This document shows positions 54,887 through 63,967 of a stretch of 64,000 nucleotides of DNA, piece after piece (the stretch's first letter is position 1; each line of letters begins with the position of its first letter). The DNA lies in contig NZ_PYWK01000001.1 of the NCBI RefSeq assembly GCF_003049645.1, positions 1,457,487 through 1,521,486 on the forward strand, in the 5' to 3' direction. This DNA is from Metasolibacillus fluoroglycofenilyticus (GTDB taxonomy: Bacteria > Bacillota > Bacilli > Bacillales_A > Planococcaceae). The position numbers and the translations under genes are program-made. The notes beneath the pieces are model-generated. The model had not been told where the DNA came from. It worked only from the letters and a program-made list of their open reading frames with translations, and did not search any database.

Positions 54887-56071
54887 TTAAGAACTAGCCC
54901 CATTTTTTGTCCCAATTGACTTTAAACTTTGACTAAAAACAGCAACAGACTCTTCCTCCATTTCTTTCAGTACATGTCCGTATGTTGTATGAATCATTTG
55001 AGTAGTATTCCCTAATCTTTCAGCAATTACTTTCACTGGTAATTTTTTGTTTAATAGAATTGTTGCGTGAGTATGACGTAAACCGTGCAGAGTTATTTTT
55101 GGTAATTTAGTTCTTTTGATAATTCTTCGAATAGCTAGACTTGTGAGAGATTGAGCGATTGGCTTTGTAGTCTGAGGAGAAATAAAAACAAATGTATCTT
55201 CTTCTAACTTCTCTCCAAATTCTAAAAGTTTCTTTTTACACCACAATTTATATTTTTCTAATTGCTTTATTACATCAGCATCTACACGGATGGTACGAAT
55301 ACTGTTTTTAGTTTTTGTTTTGCCAACACCTAAATTGCCTCTTGAACGTTCGATGGTAACGGTATTGTTTTTAGAATCTATATTTTTCCATTGTAGACCA
55401 CAAGCTTCACCGCAACGCATACCTGTATAAGAAACAAGTAGTATAAAATTGTAAATTGTAATGTTTTCATTTATTCTTACGTCCTCTAAGAAAACAGCTA
55501 ATTGTTCAGGAGTGAAAAAGTTTTCGTTTTTAGAATCTTCCTTAGCAAAAGCGATTCGCTTTAATGGATTTTTGGATAGAATCCCTTCTTCCACAGCAGC
55601 ATTAATCGCAATAGTAAAAAGTCTATGAAGTAATCTCACGGTTGTGAATGCATAAGTTTTTTCCAGTTCATCAATGTATTTTTTTTGATATATCCCTTTA
55701 GTTAGCTGTTGAATTTTGAAATTTCCCAGCAATGGTTTCATTTGTAGCCTGATTGCAATTTCACGTTGTTCACAAGTTCTTGGACTCCAACTTTTATGTT
55801 CCGATTCGTACCAAATATCTAACCAATCTGCTACCGTTAATTTATCATTTTCAATTCGTTTGGCCTCACCACGTAATAAGGCAGCTTGGACTTCAAACAA
55901 AGCTTTTATTGCTTCCTTTTCGGTCTCAAAACTGCTTTTCTTTTTTTCTTTGCGTTTTCCTGAGTTATCGTAGTATTTATGCCGATACATCCATAGTTTT
56001 TTATTTTTCTTTGTGAAATAATAGTATACTTCTGGATTTTTATTAGATTTGAAAATTTCCATTTTTACCAT
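54887..56071 (-). CDS. int: Tyrosine site-specific recombinase (integrase)
   Basis: A 394-residue phage/ICE integrase: N-terminal Arm-type DNA-binding domain (about 1-60, EVYYYFTKKNKKLWMYRHKYY), SAM-like core-binding domain (about 65-165) and catalytic domain. Catalytic residues: R in YTGMRCGEACGLQW near 213, H-x-x-R in LHGLRHTHATILL near 335, and Y in HTTYGHVL near 370. It would insert and excise an element, with the partner repressor at 52721. ATG 56071 is chosen; the frame opens at 56095. No tRNA gene is adjacent. Confidence 0.93.
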   Translation of the reverse strand: MVKMEIFKSNKNPEVYYYFTKKNKKLWMYRHKYYDNSGKRKEKKKSSFETEKEAIKALFEVQAALLRGEAKRIENDKLTVADWLDIWYESEHKSWSPRTCEQREIAIRLQMKPLLGNFKIQQLTKGIYQKKYIDELEKTYAFTTVRLLHRLFTIAINAAVEEGILSKNPLKRIAFAKEDSKNENFFTPEQLAVFLEDVRINENITIYNFILLVSYTGMRCGEACGLQWKNIDSKNNTVTIERSRGNLGVGKTKTKNSIRTIRVDADVIKQLEKYKLWCKKKLLEFGEKLEEDTFVFISPQTTKPIAQSLTSLAIRRIIKRTKLPKITLHGLRHTHATILLNKKLPVKVIAERLGNTTQMIHTTYGHVLKEMEEESVAVFSQSLKSIGTKNGASS

Positions 56072-56355
56072 TCTTCCTTTCAAGCTTGGCGGCATGTAAG
56101 GAACAAAATAGTTTAATGAGGTTTGGCAACAATATGCTGCTACTTTGTATTATAGATAAAAGAGGGCGCATAAGAAATGGTTTTCTTATATTAAATAAGT
56201 TTTCCCTATACAGAGATAATAAACTTATTTTAAAATATGAGTCACTCAATACAAAAAAGGCCATTTAATGGAATAAGACTTCCCATAATAATGTAAATAT
56301 ATTATTATTAGAGACTGTGAAGAAGATAAACGGAACAGAAATGGGGGTTTTTCGA

Positions 56356-57237
56356 ATGGATTTGTTGCAACAAGTAATAGATAAATTTAAGTTGAATGTG
56401 TTAGCGGTCGATAACGTTCCTCAATCTTTTAGTTCGACTGTATATAAAATCAGACTAATTAATCATCGTACGGTATATATAAAAATACCTTATTCCCAAG
56501 CAAAACTTGAACTTGAGTATACTGTACTTAAACGTTTACGCAATGAGCTACCTGTACCAGAAATGTTAGACTATTGGGAAGGTAATGAGGAGGTCACTGG
56601 TGCTTTATTATTATCCGCAATCAACGGTGCGCCGATTACAGAAAAGGTCGATATAGCTTTAGCTTATGATATCGGAGTACACCACGCAATGCTACATGCA
56701 ATCATTCCAAATGAGCAAGATTTCAAAAGTTCCGTTTCCAACGTATATGGTCAATGGACTGCGTTTATTAAGCGACTGTTTTATTCCTTTGCAGAAGATG
56801 TTAAAGAAGTGATTGATCCTCGTTTATACGAACAATCATTGAAGCATTTTGAACATCAACTTAACCTACTTCCATCTCCTGACGGACCTAGTTTTATACA
56901 TATGGATTTTCGCCCAGGTAATATCTTAGTTCACGAAAACCAAGTAGTTGGTATTATTGATTTTGAAAGTGTCCGAATTGGCGCAGTCGAAATGGACTTT
57001 ACAAAAATTAATCGTGATATTTTCATGAAATATCCAGGGACAAGGGAAGCGTATCAAAAGGGCTATGAGTCCATTCGTCCACTTATTGACTTACAAGAGG
57101 TTTTACCGTTTTATCGCTTTACCGATGCTTTTAATTCAATTGGTTGGTGTAAAAGAAGAGGTATCGAAAAGCATCAAGCTTTTTTACAGGAGAATTTAGC
57201 ATATTTAAACGATTTTTTACGAACGAGTGATAGTTGA
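56356..57237 (+). CDS. Aminoglycoside-phosphotransferase-family kinase
   Basis: A 293-residue kinase-like protein of the APH/choline kinase superfamily: ATP-binding lysine in VYIKIPYSQAK near 40, Brenner motif FIHMDFRPGNILV (D catalytic, N metal) near 185, and metal-binding GIIDFESV near 208. It may phosphorylate an antibiotic, a sugar or a metabolite; family membership alone does not mean resistance. ATG 56356 has GGGGG upstream; GTG 56317 and ATG 56341 are alternatives. Confidence 0.85.
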   Translation: MDLLQQVIDKFKLNVLAVDNVPQSFSSTVYKIRLINHRTVYIKIPYSQAKLELEYTVLKRLRNELPVPEMLDYWEGNEEVTGALLLSAINGAPITEKVDIALAYDIGVHHAMLHAIIPNEQDFKSSVSNVYGQWTAFIKRLFYSFAEDVKEVIDPRLYEQSLKHFEHQLNLLPSPDGPSFIHMDFRPGNILVHENQVVGIIDFESVRIGAVEMDFTKINRDIFMKYPGTREAYQKGYESIRPLIDLQEVLPFYRFTDAFNSIGWCKRRGIEKHQAFLQENLAYLNDFLRTSDS

Positions 57238-57436
57238 AAGAGAATTATCAAACTTCGAATCTGTTAACAGGGCACTTTCTCATATTTCATTTTCAACAGT
57301 GGGGGCGATTGTTGAAGATGATTTAGATTTTTAAACGATTTTATTGTTATAATTTTTAGAACGAGTTTATGCTTGTTCTAGTTTTTTAAATTAAAGAACT
57401 TTATTATTTCTTTACAGTAGCTCGTTTTAAATGAAA

Positions 57437-57466
57437 AACAGGTACTATGCGTTGAGTACCTGTTCA
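57437..57466 (-). terminator. Terminator of the uvrX operon
   Basis: AACAGGTACT (57437-57446) pairs with AGTACCTGTT (57455-57464); on the minus strand a T-run follows. Confidence 0.82.
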
Positions 57467-57468
57467 TT

Positions 57469-57819
57469 TTATTGCTCTAAGTGCTGTATAATTAGTTGTT
57501 CAACTTGTGCTTTTAAAGCTTTATTTGCATATTGCAAAACTTGATCATTGCCAGCGGTAGCGATTTGTACATCAACGAAGTGCTCATTAATGGATTGCCA
57601 TGAAATAAATTTAATATTTTGTCGCGCTAATTGATATTTAAGTTGAAAATATTCCTTGCTTAATTGTTTTAATAATGCATCTATTGTAGGTAAGAAAACG
57701 GATTTCATTTTACATTGCTCTACATGTTTATGGTCATGCTGTAAAGATTTAATGGCAAGGTCTAGTAATAAAAGCTTATGCAAAAGATTACGCTGTTCAA
57801 AGTTAATCATAAAAATCAT
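57469..57819 (-). CDS. Hypothetical protein third in uvrX operon
   Basis: A 116-residue helical protein without a recognised domain. It overlaps the end of the YolD-like gene by 17 bases, so it belongs to the uvrX-yolD operon; small proteins of unknown role occupy this place in other Bacillus SOS cassettes. ATG 57819 or 57810. Confidence 0.65.
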   Translation of the reverse strand: MIFMINFEQRNLLHKLLLLDLAIKSLQHDHKHVEQCKMKSVFLPTIDALLKQLSKEYFQLKYQLARQNIKFISWQSINEHFVDVQIATAGNDQVLQYANKALKAQVEQLIIQHLEQ

Positions 57820-58135
57820 CTACTAATCGAGCAGACTGGATGTTTTGGAGTGGTATCTTTTTTACACTAGTTGATGTTTCAAGAATCAGAGTTTTTGTGT
57901 TAATGCTTTTTATAGTGCCGATAGGCTGTTCAAATTGCTCGTTATTCCATAGAAGCAATTCAACATTTACCTGAAGTGCATAAGCCTGATCTATTGTTTG
58001 CTGTAATTCTTCTAATTCCCATTCGGCAAGCTCTTTAGGTTGCTGTTTTTCTTCTTGCTTTAATTGTTTAATCAACGCTAGGTGCTCAGGTAACATCATC
58101 GATGTCCACTTTATATTTCCTCGATCACGTATCAA
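57803..58135 (-). CDS. YolD-like protein
   Basis: About 110 residues with the family hallmark RDRGNIKWTSMMLPEH at the start, then a helical and a small beta region (IGTIKSINTKTLIL). YolD-like proteins accompany Y-family polymerases in Bacillus and were proposed to be UmuD-like partners. TTG 58135 has AGGAG seven bases upstream. It follows uvrX by about ten bases. Confidence 0.85.
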   Translation of the reverse strand: MIRDRGNIKWTSMMLPEHLALIKQLKQEEKQQPKELAEWELEELQQTIDQAYALQVNVELLLWNNEQFEQPIGTIKSINTKTLILETSTSVKKIPLQNIQSARLVDDFYD

Positions 58136-58146
58136 AAAAATCACTC

Positions 58147-59406
58147 CTATGCTAAATGACCGCCAAGCAAGCTATTCCGTTTAATAGCTGTGCCAGAGGT
58201 AGTAAATGAAGCAGCTCTCATAATGGAAGTAGCGCCATATTTCGCGCGAATTGCATCCATTGTAGGGCCTAATAGTTGGCGTTTTAATTTATGTTCATCA
58301 AATAAATCGAGTTGAATACTACGTTCCCGCTCTAAGTTTGTAATTCGTACGGATAACTGGCGAGCTGGTTCACCAGCAAAATGCTCATCAAGTAGTTCAA
58401 GGCACGTTCTATACAGTACCATCGTTTCATTGGTAGGAGTTGAAATGGTCTTTGAACGGTAGAAGCCCTTTGTCATTGCTTGTTTGCTATAAGATACACC
58501 TAAGCTAATTGTCCGACCGACAAATCCAGCGTCTCTTGTACGGCGCATGACATCCTCACACATTTCCAACAGTACAACTGAAATTTCCTTGCGGGTAGGG
58601 TAATCTCGCATCAGCATTTGTCCCTGACCAAAACTAATTTGTCCTTTGCTTAATATTGGCTCACCAATTGTCGATAAATCGATTCCCCAGGCATGGTGGT
58701 AAAGTTGGTTGCCGATGATGCCAAATTCTTTCTCTAATTCTTTTAAATCAGCGTTTGCTATTCCACCTACTGTGTGTATACCCATCGCATTTAATCGCGC
58801 TTCTATCTGCTTTCCAATGCCCCACATTTTCGACAAAGGCTTTAATGGCCATAGCTTTGTTGGAATATCCTCATAACTCCATTTGGCGAAACCTGTTTTT
58901 TTAGACTCTAAATCCAGCGCTAATTTCGAAATGAGCATATTTGGCCCCATACCTACAGCACTTGGAATAGAAAATTGATCCATAATAGCCCTTTGAATTT
59001 CTTTTGCTGTTTCTTCTGGCGCACCCCATAATTTCTCAGTACCCGTTAGATCAACAAAGCTCTCATCAACACTGTAGACATGAATACAATCCAGTGGTAC
59101 ATAATTGGCAATCAATTTTGTAATCATCATGGACATTTCAATAAAGAAGCTCATCTTCGGCTCAAAAAGACGAATATCAGGGTGATGAGGTATTTCATAA
59201 CGTCTGTTGCCAGTTTTAATATGAAACCTTTCCTTCATCATCGGAGAGGCAGCAAGGACAACGCTACCAGGCTGATTGAAATTGGCTACGACTGCAATGG
59301 GCATGGTCATAATATCAAGTCCATGCAGCATGGCCATACAGCTAGCATAAAACGATTTCATATCTATGCAAATAATTGGGCGGTGGGGCATTGAATTGTA
59401 GTCCAT
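58147..59406 (-). CDS. uvrX: Y-family DNA polymerase, UvrX/YqjW type
   Basis: A 419-residue translesion polymerase. Catalytic acidic residues are in CIDMKSFYASC (residues about 13-23) and VYSVDESFVDLTG (D-E near 105-115); a helix-hairpin-helix region (MWGIGKQIEARLNAMGI) and little-finger domain follow. UvrX proteins copy damaged DNA under SOS control and are common on Bacillus prophages and elements. First gene of a three-gene operon. Two LexA-box-like sequences lie upstream. Confidence 0.93.
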   Translation of the reverse strand: MDYNSMPHRPIICIDMKSFYASCMAMLHGLDIMTMPIAVVANFNQPGSVVLAASPMMKERFHIKTGNRRYEIPHHPDIRLFEPKMSFFIEMSMMITKLIANYVPLDCIHVYSVDESFVDLTGTEKLWGAPEETAKEIQRAIMDQFSIPSAVGMGPNMLISKLALDLESKKTGFAKWSYEDIPTKLWPLKPLSKMWGIGKQIEARLNAMGIHTVGGIANADLKELEKEFGIIGNQLYHHAWGIDLSTIGEPILSKGQISFGQGQMLMRDYPTRKEISVVLLEMCEDVMRRTRDAGFVGRTISLGVSYSKQAMTKGFYRSKTISTPTNETMVLYRTCLELLDEHFAGEPARQLSVRITNLERERSIQLDLFDEHKLKRQLLGPTMDAIRAKYGATSIMRAASFTTSGTAIKRNSLLGGHLA

Positions 59407-59429
59407 TTAGCAGCACTCCTAACTTCGAG

Positions 59430-59468
59430 GGAACGTTTGTTTGTATTTATTATACGTATGAATGTTCT
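59430..59468 (-). promoter_or_regulatory. LexA-box-like sites upstream of uvrX
   Basis: GGAACGTTTGTTTG (59430-59443) and CGTATGAATGTTCT (59455-59468) each agree with 11 of 14 positions of the Bacillus LexA box CGAACRNRYGTTYC by my count. Position 24-62 bases before the start fits SOS repression. Neither is a perfect site. Confidence 0.45.
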
Positions 59469-60320
59469 TTTTTAGTAGTGGTAATTAGTGGTGATGCTAG
59501 CAAGTTAGTCAACTTACAGGATAAAATGAAATATCAAATTCTTTTAGTAAATTTTTAAATGGTGATTTGCTGCTCTTTTTATAAGAGCATTATGATTGTA
59601 TTGCTCATAAATTCAACTTAGATACTTTACTAGATTAACCACTTTGAATATATAAATAACCATGTATCTTACAATGGAAGAATGCATAGTATTGCAATCT
59701 TTTGTAATTTGAGATGAAGCATAAGCGAGTATGACTTCCAAGCAGTGGGAGCAGCAATATCAAATGCTGATTTTATCGTATAGGATGATTATACTTACCG
59801 ATCCATATTATGTTTGAATATAATGACCCACATTTTATTTTTTAAAAATATAATACGAAACTATTGAAATAAATATTTTACAAAATATACTATAAATAGA
59901 TAGTTGTTTATATTTATATAATGTATAATTTTAGATATATTAGTTAATACGAAAAATAACTAAGAAGAGGTCATTATATATTTGAAAAGCATTAAGATAA
60001 GTAATTTCAGACTAGGAACAGTAGTATTTAGTTTTTTAAAATTCTAAGCAACAAAGAAACAATATAATTGGTACCATACTTGCAACTATCTTGTTGAATT
60101 AAGTATTGTAATAAACGATAAACTAGAGAACTTAATTACAATATTGTGTCTTTATACGGTGCAAGAGCATTCTGTTTTACATATTGAAATAAAGTTGTAG
60201 TTAAAGAGAAAGCAAAGTTTTGATAAAGTGCAACCCACTTTGAAAGCTGATTACTGCTTAGATGTTAGTTCAAGTAATATTTACAATATTTTTTACGTAT
60301 GTATTTAAGGGGGTATATCC
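59469..60320. other. AT-rich stretch upstream of the Hachiman genes
   Basis: About 850 bases without a complete gene, very AT-rich. It must contain the hamAB promoter. Two short readable fragments are present: from ATG 59730, MTSKQWEQQYQML (28 codons), and from TTG 59982, KSIKISNFRLGTVVF (about 22 codons), the latter reminiscent of the first strand of RecF/SMC-type ATPases. Both are too short to support as genes. Confidence 0.45.
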
Positions 60321-61127
60321 GTGACATCTTTAAAAGGGGTACGACTAACGAATAAATCTACTTATGTAATCTGTTATGTTGATGATTTTTCAGAAGATTT
60401 AAAAGAACTAATCAGAAGTCAACTGGCCCCAATTTGTCATGGGGCTTCAAAAGCATCCAAAAAAAGGAAAACTTACAATTATACAAATACAGTAAAATCA
60501 TTTTTAGAGAGATATGAAAAGAAAGCAGCTACAACTAAAATAGGGATGATTGGAGAGTTGTTAACGCATATACTTATCATTCAATTTTTAACTGATTATA
60601 ATACTGTTTCTCCTTTTTTTAATATGGAGGAGAGAAGTATAAAAAAAGGGTTTGATATTGTTATGTATCATAAGAATAAAAATGAGTTATGGATAACCGA
60701 AGTTAAATCAGGTGAACTACATGAGGGTAAAGATAGTGATGAAACAAATAAAACACTTTTAGGTAAAGCAAAAGTAGACCTTAAGAATAGATTAAATGAA
60801 AATGAAAGTACTTTATGGGAAAATGCAATTAATGGAGCAACTATTGCACTAGAAAACATTCGTGATAAGAAAGAAGCAGTCATAGCGATTCTTGATGATA
60901 TAGCAGATGAAATTAGTGAACAAAAAGCAGTGAGTACAGATAAGAATGTTATATTAGTTACTTCACTTTTTTCTACTTTGAAGGAAGAGATACAAGAACA
61001 CGTTATCAGTAGTTTTTATACTACAACAAAAAGTGAAAAAATATTTAAAAACTTATTTGTTTTTTCTATACAAAAAAATACTTATGACAAGGTCTATCAA
61101 TTTTTGAGAGAAGAGGCAGAGAAATGA
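60321..61127 (+). CDS. hamA: HamA-type nuclease of a Hachiman defence system
   Basis: A 268-residue DUF1837/HamA C-terminal-like protein. A PD-(D/E)xK-type nuclease core is visible: IGMIGELLTHIL (E near 79), KKGFDIVMYHKN (D near 112) and LWITEVKSGEL (E and K near 125-127). In Hachiman, HamA is the DNA-cutting effector held by the helicase HamB until phage infection. GTG 60321 has AAGGGGG eight bases upstream. It overlaps hamB by four bases (ATGA). Base composition is distinctly more AT-rich than the chromosomal genes, suggesting transfer. Confidence 0.8.
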   Translation: MTSLKGVRLTNKSTYVICYVDDFSEDLKELIRSQLAPICHGASKASKKRKTYNYTNTVKSFLERYEKKAATTKIGMIGELLTHILIIQFLTDYNTVSPFFNMEERSIKKGFDIVMYHKNKNELWITEVKSGELHEGKDSDETNKTLLGKAKVDLKNRLNENESTLWENAINGATIALENIRDKKEAVIAILDDIADEISEQKAVSTDKNVILVTSLFSTLKEEIQEHVISSFYTTTKSEKIFKNLFVFSIQKNTYDKVYQFLREEAEK

Positions 61128-63571
61128 AAGATCTTACACTTAATCGTTTGAAGAATACTAACTTTAAGGATTTATATAAAAAATTAATTGTAGGCGGAGA
61201 ATCACTAACGCAATTAGAATATAGAAAACTCCTCTCACTAGGAATAATATTTATAAATGAAAAAGACCACAATATTTTTAAATTAGGTTATAGAATAATT
61301 GTTTTTTACTGTAATCAAACTAAAGATTATAAACCACTTTATGATTTTGCACTTAACCAGGGATTATACCCTATAGTAAAAATAATAGAAAAAAACGAAA
61401 ATTATAATAGTCATATTGAAGAATCATTCTTTAAATTATTTCAAGCAGCATTTGGAGAAAATTATAAAGTTAATGATATTTACTTAAGTGAAGAACAAAA
61501 AGACCTAAATGCTTTTTTTATTTCGAATAATGAAAAGTCAATAACTGTTATAGCTCCAACATCTTATGGGAAATCTGAGCTGATAATTTCAACAATCAAA
61601 GGGGAAAGAAGAGGAAATGTTTGTATTGTAGTACCTACCAAAGCCTTGATTTCACAAACTAAAAGGAGAATAATGAAATCAGATATAATCAATTTTAAAA
61701 AAATAATTACACATCCAGAAATGTATATTGATTCAGATGTAAATGTTACAGCGGTGTTAACTCAAGAACGGCTTCTAAGATTATTAAGAAATCATAAACA
61801 GCTACATTTTGATATAGTTTTTATTGACGAAGCGCATAATTTGCTTGAAAAAAATGAGAGAAGTATATTATTAGCAAGTGTGATATCAATTTTAGAAAAA
61901 AGGAATTCAAATGTAAAGTTTAAGTTTCTAACTCCTTTTTTAATTGATCAAAAAAATTTATCTGTTAGATATACAGAATATGATACTGAGTCATTCAAAA
62001 TAACAGAATACATAAAAACTGAAAGATTTTATATTTATGACGAAAGAAATGAAAAGAAATTAAAACTTTATGACCAATTCTTAAATGAGTTTTTCTATGA
62101 GAGTGAAGAAAATTTCATTGATGAGACAGATTTTATAATTAAAAGAAGTACAAGGAAAAATATTATCTATTTAAATAAACCGGTGGATATAGAGAAGTTT
62201 GCTTTTAATATTTCTCAAAGATTTTCAGAAAATACATCTACAAAAATAAAAAAAGCATGTGCAGATATTAGTAATTACTTAGATCCGGATTACCTACTAA
62301 TCAATTGTTTTAAAAGAGGAATTATATATCATCATGGACTAGTTCCGGATAATATTAAAATGTATATTGAACATTTGTATTCTGAAATTAAAGAAGTAAA
62401 ATATATAATTACGAGTTCAACATTATTAGAAGGCGTTAATATACCAGCCTATTCTTTATTTTTATTGGATAATAAAAAAGGACGAAGTAATTTAAGTCCT
62501 GCTCAATTCAAAAACTTGGTAGGAAGAATATGCAGATTTAGTGAAGTATTTTCGCCAATAACAGGTGATTTAAAATATCTTGAACCACACATATATATAA
62601 TTGGTTCAGATTATACATCCAAAAATGCCAATTTAGAAAAATTCATTAAAAGTGTCATTAAAATAGATAAACAAGAACAGGATTTTCCAACTAATGTCTT
62701 ATTAAAAAATGTTGAAATTAATGATGAAAATATATCACTAAAAGAAAGTGCAGATGAATTCATTGAAAATTTTGAGCCTGGAGTTATAACTGACTATGAT
62801 AAAACTTATGCACAAACAAAAATCGGGAGGATTTGTTTTGCAAATAATATAAATGAAATAGACATTATTGATAATGAACAATTAATGCAAAATATCGTCG
62901 ATAAGTATGCGGATACTAAATTAAAAACTACTGAAGAAATTTTTGAGTATTTTTCAACTCTATTTTTACCATTTATTAAAGAATCTGAAATGAATATTAA
63001 AAGACTTTCTTATCCTGAATCTAGAAACTTCTATAAAATGTTTCTAGATTGGAGAATTAGAAGTGCATCTTACCGCGAGATGATATACAGCTTTATTAAA
63101 TATTGGAGTAAATTGGAGAGTGATGGGAGAGATACAAATGTTTATGTTGGTAGATGGGGAGACAAAGTAATAAATGGATATAATGCAATATGGACGGACA
63201 TAAAAACTAAAACCCATAAAGAACGAATAAATTTAGCTATTGTACGTATAAAAGAAGAACAAGACTTTCTGGATAATATTTTTATTAAGTATATTGAGGT
63301 ATTAAATGACATAAACTTTGTTGATGAGGAGTTATATAATAAAATAAAATATGGTACTTCAGATAAATCCAAAATAACCCTTATTAAAAATGGTTTAAGC
63401 CTTACACTAGTTAACTTACTTGTAGATAAATATTCTGGATATTTTAATGTAGATAATAATTTAAAAACAGTTACTTTCAATTCCCGAATTTTGGATAAAA
63501 TGAAAGAAAACGATGAGAATGAAATTTTAATATATGAAGTTAAATTTAATACAATTGCCTATTTAAAATAA
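61124..63571 (+). CDS. hamB: HamB-type DEAD/DEAH helicase of a Hachiman defence system
   Basis: An 815-residue superfamily 2 helicase. Motif I is APTSYGKSEL near 142-151, motif Ia VVPTKALISQT near 170, motif II DEAH (235-238), then TSSTLLEGVNIPAYSL (near 428) and a motif VI-like NLVGRICRF (near 465). The long C-terminal part is helical with no known domain. It is translationally coupled to hamA. HamB is the sensor that scans DNA and releases HamA. Strongly AT-rich codon use. Confidence 0.83.
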   Translation: MKDLTLNRLKNTNFKDLYKKLIVGGESLTQLEYRKLLSLGIIFINEKDHNIFKLGYRIIVFYCNQTKDYKPLYDFALNQGLYPIVKIIEKNENYNSHIEESFFKLFQAAFGENYKVNDIYLSEEQKDLNAFFISNNEKSITVIAPTSYGKSELIISTIKGERRGNVCIVVPTKALISQTKRRIMKSDIINFKKIITHPEMYIDSDVNVTAVLTQERLLRLLRNHKQLHFDIVFIDEAHNLLEKNERSILLASVISILEKRNSNVKFKFLTPFLIDQKNLSVRYTEYDTESFKITEYIKTERFYIYDERNEKKLKLYDQFLNEFFYESEENFIDETDFIIKRSTRKNIIYLNKPVDIEKFAFNISQRFSENTSTKIKKACADISNYLDPDYLLINCFKRGIIYHHGLVPDNIKMYIEHLYSEIKEVKYIITSSTLLEGVNIPAYSLFLLDNKKGRSNLSPAQFKNLVGRICRFSEVFSPITGDLKYLEPHIYIIGSDYTSKNANLEKFIKSVIKIDKQEQDFPTNVLLKNVEINDENISLKESADEFIENFEPGVITDYDKTYAQTKIGRICFANNINEIDIIDNEQLMQNIVDKYADTKLKTTEEIFEYFSTLFLPFIKESEMNIKRLSYPESRNFYKMFLDWRIRSASYREMIYSFIKYWSKLESDGRDTNVYVGRWGDKVINGYNAIWTDIKTKTHKERINLAIVRIKEEQDFLDNIFIKYIEVLNDINFVDEELYNKIKYGTSDKSKITLIKNGLSLTLVNLLVDKYSGYFNVDNNLKTVTFNSRILDKMKENDENEILIYEVKFNTIAYLK

Positions 63572-63726
63572 TATGTAAATTTTTCAAGGTCTAATTCCTT
63601 TTTATGAAGTTTAAGGCTTTTTATCTGACTTAGCTTTAATTACAATTATATTTTAAATATATTCGGGATTTAGAGAAAGGTATTAAAGAGATATTTTAAA
63701 AGATATAAAAATTTAGCAGTAATTGA
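63572..63726. other. AT-rich downstream region of hamB
   Basis: No gene and no strong terminator seen. Confidence 0.4.
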
Positions 63727-63846
63727 ATGAATATCGAGTACTTCGGAGCATATGAGCTAGCAGTATGTAACTTTACACTATCGAGTAAGGATGTTGAGCA
63801 ATCTGTTGCGGATAGGACATCACTCAAATTTTTCATGAGCAATTGG
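63727..63846 (+). pseudogene. Possible transposase fragment
   Basis: ATG 63727 opens a 38-codon frame: ELAVCNFTLSSKDVEQSVAD and RTSLKFFMSNW. The pattern LSxxxVExxVxDRxSxKxF resembles the N-terminal region of IS5/IS1182-type transposases (LSDEQVEEQVNDRLSFKRF). Only this piece remains before two stop codons, so it is a remnant if the match is right. Confidence 0.4.
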
Positions 63847-63921
63847 TGATAATACAAACGGTTAATAATCTGTTGCAAAATCAAGCATGGTTTCAAGATG
63901 ATATTTTTTCGAAACGAACGT

Positions 63922-63950
63922 TTGAATTATTAAATATGATTTGTTATAAT
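63922..63950 (+). promoter_or_regulatory. Consensus-like sigma-A promoter reading out of the window
   Basis: TTGAAT (63922-63927), 17 bases, TATAAT (63945-63950). An imperfect GAACGTT-centred symmetry overlaps the -35 box. Confidence 0.6.
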
Positions 63951-63967
63951 TTATAATAATAAAGAAA

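Noticed and set aside
59982..60050. Short frame KSIKISNFRL... as a RecF/OLD-type ATPase remnant
   Set aside because: About 22 codons only; similarity could be chance in AT-rich DNA.
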